From Cognatiluteimonas sedimenti (GTDB lineage: Bacteria > Pseudomonadota > Gammaproteobacteria > Xanthomonadales > Xanthomonadaceae), in assembly GCF_022808325.1 (NCBI RefSeq), contig NZ_JALGCL010000001.1:911780-975779 (forward strand): DNA of 64,000 bases. Direction: 5' to 3'. The notes below the pieces were generated by a model. The model was not told the DNA's origin. It made no database searches and was given only the letters and a program-made list of their open reading frames with translations. The position numbers and the translations under genes are program-made. How positions within the stretch are numbered: the stretch's first letter is position 1; every line of letters begins with the position of its first letter. Below, one piece after another: positions 20,234 through 27,213 of this stretch.

Positions 20234-20929
20234 GTGACGACATCCGACCTGCCTGGCCGCCCTGCCGCCACCCGCCGTTCCGCGGGCCTGACCCGACTCC
20301 TTTGTTGCAGCCTGCTTTGCGCCGCCGCCCTGCCGGCGTTCGCGCAGGAAGCTGCGTCCGTCCCCGCCGCCACCGCCGCCAGCGCCACCGGGACGGCCGC
20401 CATGGCCGAGACCGCCGCGTCGTCGATCCTGGCCGCGCCGGTGGTCAGCGACGCCATGCCGATGCCCGAGCGCGCGATGATGTTCGCCGGCGACATCAAC
20501 CGCCTGATCGGTTCGCGCCCGCTGGCCGCGACCGCTTCCGAGCCGTCTACCGGCGGCCGCATCCAGAGCGTGCTCAAGCGCGCGCTGGCGCTGCTGGGTA
20601 CGCCGTACCGCTGGGGCGGCACCGGCACCGAAGGCTTCGATTGCAGCGGGCTGGTCGGCTACGTGTTCCGCAGCACCCTGGGCATCGAGCTGCCGCGCGT
20701 TTCCCGCGACATGGCCAAGAGCGGCGAAATGGTCGAGCGCGCCAAGCTCTCGCCGGGCGACCTGGTGTTCTTCGGCCGCCGCGGTCGCGTCGACCACGTC
20801 GGCATCTACGTCGGTGAAGGCCAGTTCGTGCATGCGCCGCGCACCGGCCGCGATGTCACCGTTTCGCGCCTGGACACCGGCTACTGGAGCGGCAAGTACA
20901 TGGAAGCCCGTCGCGTCGCCGGAATCTGA
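20234..20929 (+). CDS. Secreted NlpC/P60-family peptidoglycan hydrolase (paralogue of the preceding gene)
   Basis: The 231-residue protein has a Sec-type signal (hydrophobic stretch about residues 20-37, cleavage likely after AFA in LPAFAQEA). An Ala-rich linker follows, then an NlpC/P60 domain from about residue 110 with Cys137 in FDCSGLV and His188 in DHVGIYVG. It shares the LGTPYRWGG...FDCSGLV...PRVSRDMA layout with its upstream neighbour but is exported differently, as a soluble protein rather than a lipoprotein. The start is GTG at 20234, because an ATG 21 bases upstream runs into a stop. The pair looks like a duplication followed by divergence of the export signal. Confidence 0.9.
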   Translation: MTTSDLPGRPAATRRSAGLTRLLCCSLLCAAALPAFAQEAASVPAATAASATGTAAMAETAASSILAAPVVSDAMPMPERAMMFAGDINRLIGSRPLAATASEPSTGGRIQSVLKRALALLGTPYRWGGTGTEGFDCSGLVGYVFRSTLGIELPRVSRDMAKSGEMVERAKLSPGDLVFFGRRGRVDHVGIYVGEGQFVHAPRTGRDVTVSRLDTGYWSGKYMEARRVAGI

Positions 20930-20954
20930 GGGCTGTACTGATTCGCCATCAGTG

Positions 20955-20982
20955 AGGCCGCCGCGAGGCGGCCTTCTTCGTT
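20955..20982 (+). terminator. Rho-independent terminator after the NlpC/P60 pair
   Basis: An 8-bp stem (AGGCCGCC at 20955-20962 with its complement at 20967-20974) with GCGA loop is followed by a T-rich TCTTCGTT tract. It starts 26 bases after the stop at 20929 and lies between convergent genes. Confidence 0.75.
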
Positions 20983-21003
20983 GCAGGGCCGTGCATGAGC
21001 CAG

Positions 21004-21489
21004 TCAACCGGGCTCGCAGGGCTTGCCCTCGTATTCGTGGCGGTCGACGGCGTACTCCTTTCCGTTCCAGCGTTGTACCGGAAAGCAGAAACCGGGGCCG
21101 CCGATGGAGATGTCCGGCCATCCGTCGGTGCCGCGGGATTCGAGGAATTCCGGAATGCCGTTGTCCCCGGTGATGTGCTTCCAGCTGCCATCGGCCTGTT
21201 TGCCCACCAGCTGGAAGCCGGTCCCGGCGGCGCCGTAGCAGAAGCTGCCGCCTTCGCTGACCACGGCCTCGGGGCGGCCATCGCCATTGAGGTCGCTCAC
21301 CTGGTCGATGCTGGCGCCGTCGCCGCGGGGGTCCTCCACGCAGATAACCCATGCATCACCGCGCTGGACGGCGCCGGCGGCCTTGAAAATCGCAGCGCGT
21401 TCGCCGGCGCCGATCGCGTCGGTAGCCTGCGCACCCGCCAGCAACGGCACGGCCACCAGCCCCAATGCCCAAAGTCTCCGCCTGGCCAT
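21004..21489 (-). CDS. Secreted protein with an FG-GAP/EF-hand-like loop, unknown function
   Basis: A 161-residue protein with signal peptide (MARRRLWALGLVAVPLLAGAQA). In the mature part, a DLNGDGRPEAVVSEG segment has the Dx-DG-P pattern of calcium-binding FG-GAP or EF-hand-like loops, followed by two Cys (SFCYGAAG and GFCFPVQRW) and a third in WVICVEDP; a final Cys is near the end (GKPCEPG). The four cysteines suggest disulfides in the periplasm. I do not recognise a named family. The ATG at 21489 gives a clean signal peptide. Confidence 0.7.
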   Translation of the reverse strand: MARRRLWALGLVAVPLLAGAQATDAIGAGERAAIFKAAGAVQRGDAWVICVEDPRGDGASIDQVSDLNGDGRPEAVVSEGGSFCYGAAGTGFQLVGKQADGSWKHITGDNGIPEFLESRGTDGWPDISIGGPGFCFPVQRWNGKEYAVDRHEYEGKPCEPG

Positions 21490-21598
21490 CGTCCTGCCTC
21501 CGCCGGGCAGTGGCGCCCGCCCTTCCGCCAACGCTGGTCCCTGCCGCCATCGGACAGGCCCGCGGACCAACGCGCCGGACGCCGGCGCGCTGTCGGAC

Positions 21599-22099
21599 TC
21601 AGCCTTCCGGTTCGCGATAGCGCGCGACCGTCTGCTCGATGCCCTTGCTCAGGGCCATCACCTGGGTCGCGTACTCCGCCAGTCGCCTGTCGTCGTCCGA
21701 CTGCGGCGTCCACGCCGGCACCGGGGTCGGCCTGCCTTCGACGCCATCGAGCGCGACGAATACGATCACGCAATGCGTGCAAAGCCGCTCGCTGTCCTCG
21801 CCGCCGTCCACGCCGGGGTCGCGCGCGCTGACGTCGACCGCGAAATGCATGCTGCTGGTGCCGGTATGGACCAGCTTGGCCGACACCGTCACCACGTCGC
21901 TGATCCGCACCGGCGCGACGAAGCGGATGCCGCCCACCGCGACCGTCACGCTGTACTTGCCGCTCCAGCCGACCGCCGCGGCGTAACCGACCTGGTCGAT
22001 CCACTTCATCACCACGCCGCCATGGACCTTGCCGCCGTAGTTGACGTCGGCCGGCTCGGCGAGGAACCGGAACTCGAGTTCGCGCTGGCGTCCGCTCAT
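21599..22099 (-). CDS. Acyl-CoA thioesterase (hotdog fold, YciA/BFIT-like)
   Basis: A 166-residue single hotdog-domain protein. The N-terminal block PADVNYGGKVHGGVVMKWID contains the conserved Asn and Gly and the Asp on the long helix, followed by [16 protein letters not shown] and a KLVHTGTSSM segment, as in cytosolic acyl-CoA hydrolases of the YciA/BACH type. These enzymes hydrolyse fatty acyl-CoA to free acid and CoA. It is monocistronic and divergent from the next membrane gene. Confidence 0.85.
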   Translation of the reverse strand: MSGRQRELEFRFLAEPADVNYGGKVHGGVVMKWIDQVGYAAAVGWSGKYSVTVAVGGIRFVAPVRISDVVTVSAKLVHTGTSSMHFAVDVSARDPGVDGGEDSERLCTHCVIVFVALDGVEGRPTPVPAWTPQSDDDRRLAEYATQVMALSKGIEQTVARYREPEG

Positions 22100-22201
22100 G
22101 GCCGTGCTCCGTTGGAGTTGCGGCGATTATGCGCAGGCCGGGCGCTTGCGGTGGCCGCCCCGCCGCGCGATGCTCGGCGCGGGCTTTCGCTGGAGAGACC
22201 G

Positions 22202-22612
22202 ATGCTGCGCACGCTGCTTGGCGCCCTGGCCGGCATGGTGGTGACCTTTCTCGCGATCATGGGCATCGAGGTCCTCGGCCACGTGCTGTATCCGCCGCCC
22301 CCCGGGCTGGACCCGATGGTGCCCCAGCAGCTCGAACGGATCATGGCCACGCAACCAGCTGCCGCGCTGGCGCTGGTGGTGGTGGCGTGGGTGCTGGGCG
22401 CGTTCCTCGGCGGCTGGGTCGCGGCCCGGATCGCGCGCGCGCATCCGCGCATCGCGGCGACGCTGGTCGCACTGCTGGTCATGGCGGGCGTGGTCGGGAT
22501 GATCATGCAGATGCCGCTGCACCCACGCTGGATGGCCGTGCTCGGCTTGCTGTTGCCGCTGCCCGCCGCGTTGCTGGCGGCGGGGCTGGCGCGGCCGCGG
22601 CTGCCGGCGTGA
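22202..22612 (+). CDS. Small four-helix membrane protein of unknown function
   Basis: A 136-residue hydrophobic protein with four likely membrane helices: about residues 5-28, 53-75 (LALVVVAWVLGAFLGGW), 84-105 and 112-132. There is a conserved-looking PPPPGLDPM stretch after the first helix. The start is the ATG at 22202, with GAGAGACC just upstream. No family is recognised beyond general similarity to small hypothetical inner-membrane proteins. It is convergent with the symporter gene, 22 bases apart. Confidence 0.75.
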   Translation: MLRTLLGALAGMVVTFLAIMGIEVLGHVLYPPPPGLDPMVPQQLERIMATQPAAALALVVVAWVLGAFLGGWVAARIARAHPRIAATLVALLVMAGVVGMIMQMPLHPRWMAVLGLLLPLPAALLAAGLARPRLPA

Positions 22613-22634
22613 AGCTCGCTTTGCGACCGGTGCC

Positions 22635-23984
22635 TCAAGCCGCGTCGCGCACCGGGTGCGGTTCGGCCACCTCGCCCTCCGCGATCCCCAGGTTGCTCGA
22701 TGCGGCTTCGTAGATCCCGCGATCCAGCAACCCGGTCTCGCGCGCCACCAGCACCGGCACCAGCATCTGCCCGGTCACGTTGGTCATGGTGCGCATCATG
22801 TCCAGCACCCGGTCGATGGCGTACAGGTAGCCGATGGCCTGCAGCGGCAAGCCGGCGGCGCTCAGTACGACGGTTGCCATGATCACCGCGGTGCCCGGGA
22901 CGCCGGCGGTGCCGAAGCTGCCCAGCACCGAGGCCAGCGCGATGATCAGGTACTGCGACAACGACAGGTCGATGCCGGCGTACTGCGAAATGAACACCGC
23001 CGCCAGCGCCGGATAGACCGCGCCGCAGCCGTCCATCTTGATTGTCGCGCCCAGGGGCACCGCGAACGCGGCGTAGTCCCGGTCCACGCCGAGGTTGTGG
23101 GTCGCGCTGCGCAGCGACGCCGGCAACGCCGCGTAGCTGCTGGAGGCGACGAACGCCACCTGCATCCCGGGGGCGGCGCCGCGGAAGAACTTCAGCGGAT
23201 TCAGGCCGTGCGCCAGCAGCAGGCCGCCGTACACGAACACGATGTGGAAGGCGCATGCCAGGTACAACGCGACGACGAAGCTCAGCAGCGGCCGCAGTTG
23301 CTCGAAGCCGTAGCCACCGACCAGCGCCGCTATCAACCCGAACGTGCCCAACGGGGTGAACTCCAGCACGAAGCGGGTGACCTGGATCATGATGTCGCTG
23401 GCCTCTCCGACCAGCTTGCGCGTGGCGGCCACGCGCTCACCCAGCCTCACCATCGCAAAGCCCACCAGCCCGGCGAAGAAGATCACCTGCAGCACCGTCC
23501 CGCTGCGCGGTACCAGCACCTTCATGCCGTCGACGGTCTTGGCCGGGGCCGCGCCGGACAGCGCCTGGAATGGATTGGACGGCACCAGATTGAGGATGAC
23601 GTCGAGCGCGCCGGGGATTTCCCTGGGCTGGTAATCGGATGCCACCTGCAGCACGCCGACGCCGATGCCCGGCTTGAGCACCAGGCCGAAGGCCAGACCG
23701 ACCCCGACGGCCAGCACCGCGGTCAGCGCGAACCAGGCGAAGGTGCGCCCGGCCAGCGCCGCGATCGACTTCTGACCATGCAGCCGCGATACCGCGTTGA
23801 TCACCGCGAAGAACACCAGCGGCACCGCGATCATCATGATCAGGGTGACATAGAGGTCGCCCAGCGGCCCGAACCAGGTCTCCGCATCCGGCCCGAACAG
23901 CCACCCGGCCAGCGCGCCCAGCACGAAGCCGGCGAGCACGCGCTGCCAGAACGGGATCCGGAACCACAGGGAGACCAGCTTCAT
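22635..23984 (-). CDS. Dicarboxylate/amino acid:cation symporter (DAACS family)
   Basis: A 449-residue transporter that takes up dicarboxylates or glutamate/aspartate with protons or sodium. The architecture fits the family: eight helices and two re-entrant loops. Visible motifs are the serine-rich HP1 (AFVASSSYAALPASL), the helix 7 motif GATIKMDGCGAVYPALAA (the usual NMDGT reads KMDGC), and an HP2-like GSFGTAGVPGTAVIMAT. Helix 8 contains the cation and substrate binding region (DRVLDMMRTMTNVTGQ). The ATG at 23984 is preceded by GAGG at six bases; a GTG two codons upstream is also possible. Confidence 0.92.
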   Translation of the reverse strand: MKLVSLWFRIPFWQRVLAGFVLGALAGWLFGPDAETWFGPLGDLYVTLIMMIAVPLVFFAVINAVSRLHGQKSIAALAGRTFAWFALTAVLAVGVGLAFGLVLKPGIGVGVLQVASDYQPREIPGALDVILNLVPSNPFQALSGAAPAKTVDGMKVLVPRSGTVLQVIFFAGLVGFAMVRLGERVAATRKLVGEASDIMIQVTRFVLEFTPLGTFGLIAALVGGYGFEQLRPLLSFVVALYLACAFHIVFVYGGLLLAHGLNPLKFFRGAAPGMQVAFVASSSYAALPASLRSATHNLGVDRDYAAFAVPLGATIKMDGCGAVYPALAAVFISQYAGIDLSLSQYLIIALASVLGSFGTAGVPGTAVIMATVVLSAAGLPLQAIGYLYAIDRVLDMMRTMTNVTGQMLVPVLVARETGLLDRGIYEAASSNLGIAEGEVAEPHPVRDAA

Positions 23985-24192
23985 CGGCACCTCATCGCAG
24001 GATCACGGGAAGATAGCCGAGGTCGGCAGCACGCGCGAGCGCGTATACGCAACGCTGTCGCGACAGGGATGGCACCCACGACGGACCGCGGCAAGCCCCC
24101 ATCCAGGTAAATGCGTGCTGCGACAACGGAGCTTGCCCGGGCTGGCTGCCCCGGCTGCCGGCCCGACGCGCCGCCGGAAACGGCCAGGCGAA

Positions 24193-24612
24193 TCAGAAGG
24201 GCTTGGCCAGGACCAGGTACACGACAGCCACCAGCACCACCACCGGCACCTCGTTGAACCAGCGCAACGCGGTCGCGGACGGCAGGCCGCGCCCGGCGCC
24301 CACGCCCTTGAGCCAGCGCCCGGCGACGATGAAATGGGCCAGCAGCGCCGCCACCAGTGCCAGCTTGGCGTGCAGCCAACCGCCAGTGATGCCGAAGTGC
24401 AACCACAGCACGAGCCCCAGCAGCACCGCGAGCCCGAACATGTTGTGGCCGAAGCGATACAGCCGCCGCCCCATCAGCAGCAACCGCGCGCGCACCGCCG
24501 CGTCGTCGCCGGCTTCGGCCAGGTTGACCAGGATCCGTGGCAGGTAGAACACGCACGACATCCATGCGATCACGAACACCAGGTGCGCGGTCTTGGTCCA
24601 CAGGTAGGCCAT
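24193..24612 (-). CDS. HemJ/CopD-family membrane protein (possible protoporphyrinogen IX oxidase)
   Basis: The 139-residue, four-helix protein matches the HemJ pattern: TKTAHLVFVIAWMSCVFYLPRIL at the start, with His10 likely a heme ligand. A second His is in the FGHNMF segment, and the C-terminal RWFNEVPVVVLV ends KPF, as in HemJ proteins. HemJ oxidises protoporphyrinogen IX in the penultimate step of heme synthesis in bacteria lacking HemG or HemY. Short family members are also called CopD-like. It is monocistronic, with a divergent neighbour. I favour HemJ from the end motif. Confidence 0.72.
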   Translation of the reverse strand: MAYLWTKTAHLVFVIAWMSCVFYLPRILVNLAEAGDDAAVRARLLLMGRRLYRFGHNMFGLAVLLGLVLWLHFGITGGWLHAKLALVAALLAHFIVAGRWLKGVGAGRGLPSATALRWFNEVPVVVLVAVVYLVLAKPF

Positions 24613-24728
24613 GCGGCGTGCTCCGTTGCGGGGAATCCGGCATATGTTGCCCGATCGGCCGGCGGCGAGGGCGCGGTGGAGGCGCGGCCGAGCGTGCGCG
24701 GAACGGGCCGGCGCCCGCAAGGCGCTCC

Positions 24729-24734
24729 TACAAT
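24729..24734 (+). promoter_or_regulatory. TACAAT box 6 bases before the methyltransferase start (possible leaderless promoter)
   Basis: TACAAT at 24729-24734 ends six bases before the ATG at 24741, so transcription initiated at the usual 7-base distance would begin at the A of the start codon. No TTGACA-like box lies at 17 bases upstream. The same arrangement occurs at three other genes in this window. Confidence 0.4.
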
Positions 24735-24740
24735 GGCGGC

Positions 24741-25334
24741 ATGGACAAGCACTACGACCGCGAGTATTTCGACCACTGGTACCGGCGCGGCGGCATCGGC
24801 GGCGCGCAGCGGCTGGCGCGCAAGGTCGCGCTGGCCGTGGCCACCGCCGAGTACCACCTCGAGCGTCCCGTGCGCAGCGTGCTCGACATCGGCTGCGGCG
24901 AAGGCGCCTGGCGCACGCCCTTGCTGAAACTTCGGCCGAAGGCGCGCTACCTCGGGTTCGATGCCAGCGAATACGCGATTGCGCGCTACGGCAGCCGCCG
25001 CAACCTGCACCTGGCGCGCTTCGGCGACTTCGCCCTGCTGCGGCCCTGCCCGCCGGTGGACCTGCTGGTCTGCAGCGACGTGCTGCACTACCTCCCCGCC
25101 CGCGAACTCGATCGCGGCCTGCCTGGCCTGGCGGAACTGTGCGGCGGCATCGCCTTCCTCGAGACCTTCACCCGCGAAGACGGTGCCGAAGGCGACGAGC
25201 ACGAGTTCCAGTCGCGCCCGGCGCGCTTCTACCGCAGCCGGCTGCAGGCGCTGGGCTTCGCCGCGCTCGGCTCGCACTGCTGGCTGGCACCGGTCCTGCG
25301 CCACCGGGCCACGGCGCTGGAGCTGCCGGGCTGA
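24741..25334 (+). CDS. Class I SAM-dependent methyltransferase
   Basis: The 197-residue protein begins MDKHYDREYFDHWYRR and contains the SAM-binding motif I VLDIGCGEGAWRTPLL (residues about 52-67), an acidic motif II (GFDASEYAI), and motif III-like DLLVCSDVLHYLP. It ends with a HEFQSRPARFYRS block often seen in small methyltransferases of unknown target. It probably methylates a small molecule. The start has a TACAAT box just upstream and no leader. It precedes the PHA depolymerase gene by 78 bases on the same strand. Confidence 0.85.
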   Translation: MDKHYDREYFDHWYRRGGIGGAQRLARKVALAVATAEYHLERPVRSVLDIGCGEGAWRTPLLKLRPKARYLGFDASEYAIARYGSRRNLHLARFGDFALLRPCPPVDLLVCSDVLHYLPARELDRGLPGLAELCGGIAFLETFTREDGAEGDEHEFQSRPARFYRSRLQALGFAALGSHCWLAPVLRHRATALELPG

Positions 25335-25412
25335 CCCGCCCGCGGCGGCAGGGATCACGAATCCGGCCGATGGCATGCGTTATGCTGCGGCGCAGCACCC
25401 TCCGGACCGCCC

Positions 25413-26675
25413 ATGCTCCTCTACCAATTCCATGAACTCTGGCGCGCCGGCATGGCGCCCTACACCTTCTGGGCCGAAGCCGGCGCCAAGATGTTCTCCG
25501 CCTCCGGCAGCTGGCTGGCGACCGTACCGGAGGCGCCCCGGATCGCCGCCGGCTACGAGCTGCTGTACCGGATCGGCAAGGACTACGAGAAGCCCGAGTT
25601 CGGCATCCATGCCGTCGAGATCGACGGCCAGTCTTGCCCGGTGATCGAGAAGGAGGTCGTGCGCAAGCCGTTCTGCCGGCTGCTGCGCTTCAAGCGCTAC
25701 ACCGACGACGCCGGCAACCTGCGCGAGCTCAAGGACGATCCGCCGGTGCTGGTGGTCGCGCCGCTGTCCGGCCACCACGCCACCCTGCTGCGCGACACCG
25801 TGCGCACCCTGCTGCGCGACCACAAGGTCTACGTCACAGACTGGGTCGACGCGCGCATGGTGCCGGCCGAGGACGGCACCTTCTCGCTGGACGACTACGT
25901 CGGCTACATCGAGGAATTCATCCGCCATATAGGTGCCGATAAACTGCACGTGATCGGCGTCTGCCAGCCGACGGTGCCGGTGCTGGCCGCGGTCTCGCTG
26001 ATGGCCGCGCGCGGCGAAGCCACGCCGCGTTCGCTGGTGCTGATGGGCGGGCCGATCGACGCGCGGCAATCGCCGACCGCGGTCAACAACCTCGCCACCC
26101 AGAAGCCATTGTGGTGGTTCGAAAGCAACGTCATCCAGATCGTGCCGGCCAATTTCCCCGGCCGCGGCCGCCGCGTGTATCCGGGCTTCCTGCAGCACAC
26201 GGGCTTCATGGCGATGAACCCGGAGCGCCACGCGATGTCGCACTGGGACTTCTACCAGGACCTGGTCAAGGGCGACCTCGAGGATGCCGCCGCGCACCGC
26301 CGGTTCTACGACGAGTACAACGCGGTGCTGGACATGCCGGCGAAGTATTACCTCGACACCATCCGCATCGTGTTCCAGCAGCACCTGCTGCCGCGCGGGC
26401 TGTGGGAGGTCGGTGGCGAACGCGTCAACCCGGCGGCGATCCGCTCCCGCGAGGGCGGCGGCACCGCGCTGCTGACGATCGAGGGCGAACTCGACGACAT
26501 CTCCGGCCAGGGCCAGACCCGCGCCGCGCACGCGCTGTGCAGCGGCATCGCGCAGCAGGACCGCGAACACCTGACGGTCGAAGGCGCCGGCCACTACGGC
26601 ATCTTCAGCGGCCGCCGCTGGCGCACGCAGGTGTACCCGCAGGTGCGCGACTTCATCGCCCGGCACGCCGGCTGA
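25413..26675 (+). CDS. phaZ: Intracellular polyhydroxyalkanoate depolymerase PhaZ
   Basis: PhaZ hydrolyses stored poly-3-hydroxybutyrate granules. The 420-residue protein has the family start (MLLYQFHELWRAGMAPYTF), an alpha/beta hydrolase fold with the nucleophile in GVCQPTVP (Cys184, as in the intracellular Ralstonia-type enzymes, which use Cys), and a conserved MGGPIDAR. The C-terminal EGAGHYGIFSGRRW carries the catalytic His. No phaC or phasin genes lie nearby, so it stands alone. A TTATGC box about 25 bases upstream may be its -10 element. Confidence 0.93.
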   Translation: MLLYQFHELWRAGMAPYTFWAEAGAKMFSASGSWLATVPEAPRIAAGYELLYRIGKDYEKPEFGIHAVEIDGQSCPVIEKEVVRKPFCRLLRFKRYTDDAGNLRELKDDPPVLVVAPLSGHHATLLRDTVRTLLRDHKVYVTDWVDARMVPAEDGTFSLDDYVGYIEEFIRHIGADKLHVIGVCQPTVPVLAAVSLMAARGEATPRSLVLMGGPIDARQSPTAVNNLATQKPLWWFESNVIQIVPANFPGRGRRVYPGFLQHTGFMAMNPERHAMSHWDFYQDLVKGDLEDAAAHRRFYDEYNAVLDMPAKYYLDTIRIVFQQHLLPRGLWEVGGERVNPAAIRSREGGGTALLTIEGELDDISGQGQTRAAHALCSGIAQQDREHLTVEGAGHYGIFSGRRWRTQVYPQVRDFIARHAG

Positions 26676-26710
26676 CCCGGCACCGCGCGCACCCCCGCCG
26701 GCGCGCCGAT

Positions 26711-26716
26711 TACAAT
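26711..26716 (+). promoter_or_regulatory. TACAAT box 6 bases before the DUF2946 gene start (possible leaderless promoter)
   Basis: TACAAT at 26711-26716 ends six bases before the GTG at 26723. The flanking phrase TACAATGGCGGC is identical to that at 24729, in spite of unrelated genes, and no -35 box is evident. Confidence 0.4.
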
Positions 26717-26722
26717 GGCGGC

Positions 26723-27142
26723 GTGATCCGCTCCCCCGCACTGCAGCGCCCGATGGCGCGGCTGGCGCTCGTCGCCATGCTGCTGCTGGCGACGTTGCCG
26801 ACGCTCGGCCGCCTGCAGGGCGCCCGCGCCGACTCGGCAGGCGCAGCCGCGCAATCGGCATGGGCCGCGATGTGCACGACCGCGGGGCTTCGGGATGTCG
26901 CGCCGCCGGCGATCGGGCAGCCCGTCGCTGGCAACGACGGTGGAACGCCGACCCCTCCGGGGCACGGCGAGGATTGCGCCTATTGCCCGCTGCTTGCGGC
27001 AGTGGTGGCCGCGCTCGCGCTGGTCGCGTTTTTCCTTCCGCAACGCCTGCCGCCGTGTCTTTGCACATGGCATCGCCCGGCGGTTCGTACCACCCTGCAT
27101 CCTTGCGGCCTCGGATCCCGCGGCCCGCCCCTGGCGCTCTAG
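26723..27142 (+). CDS. DUF2946-family protein (linked to metal-related TonB receptor)
   Basis: A 139-residue protein with an N-terminal hydrophobic signal or anchor (residues about 10-30) and the DUF2946 core GHGEDCAYCPLL with a CxxC pair. A second hydrophobic helix follows, then a basic tail ending HPCGLGSRG. DUF2946 proteins commonly sit beside copper-related genes, such as TonB-dependent copper receptors in pseudomonads. Here the next gene is a TonB receptor, 71 bases downstream, in keeping with that. The start is GTG, chosen because it lies just after a TACAAT box. Confidence 0.7.
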   Translation: MIRSPALQRPMARLALVAMLLLATLPTLGRLQGARADSAGAAAQSAWAAMCTTAGLRDVAPPAIGQPVAGNDGGTPTPPGHGEDCAYCPLLAAVVAALALVAFFLPQRLPPCLCTWHRPAVRTTLHPCGLGSRGPPLAL

Positions 27143-27213
27143 AACCGCAAACGTCCGACCTCGCGTCGTTCCCACGCGCGGCGATGCCGCGCGCATTGCA
27201 TTCCGGAGTTCCC

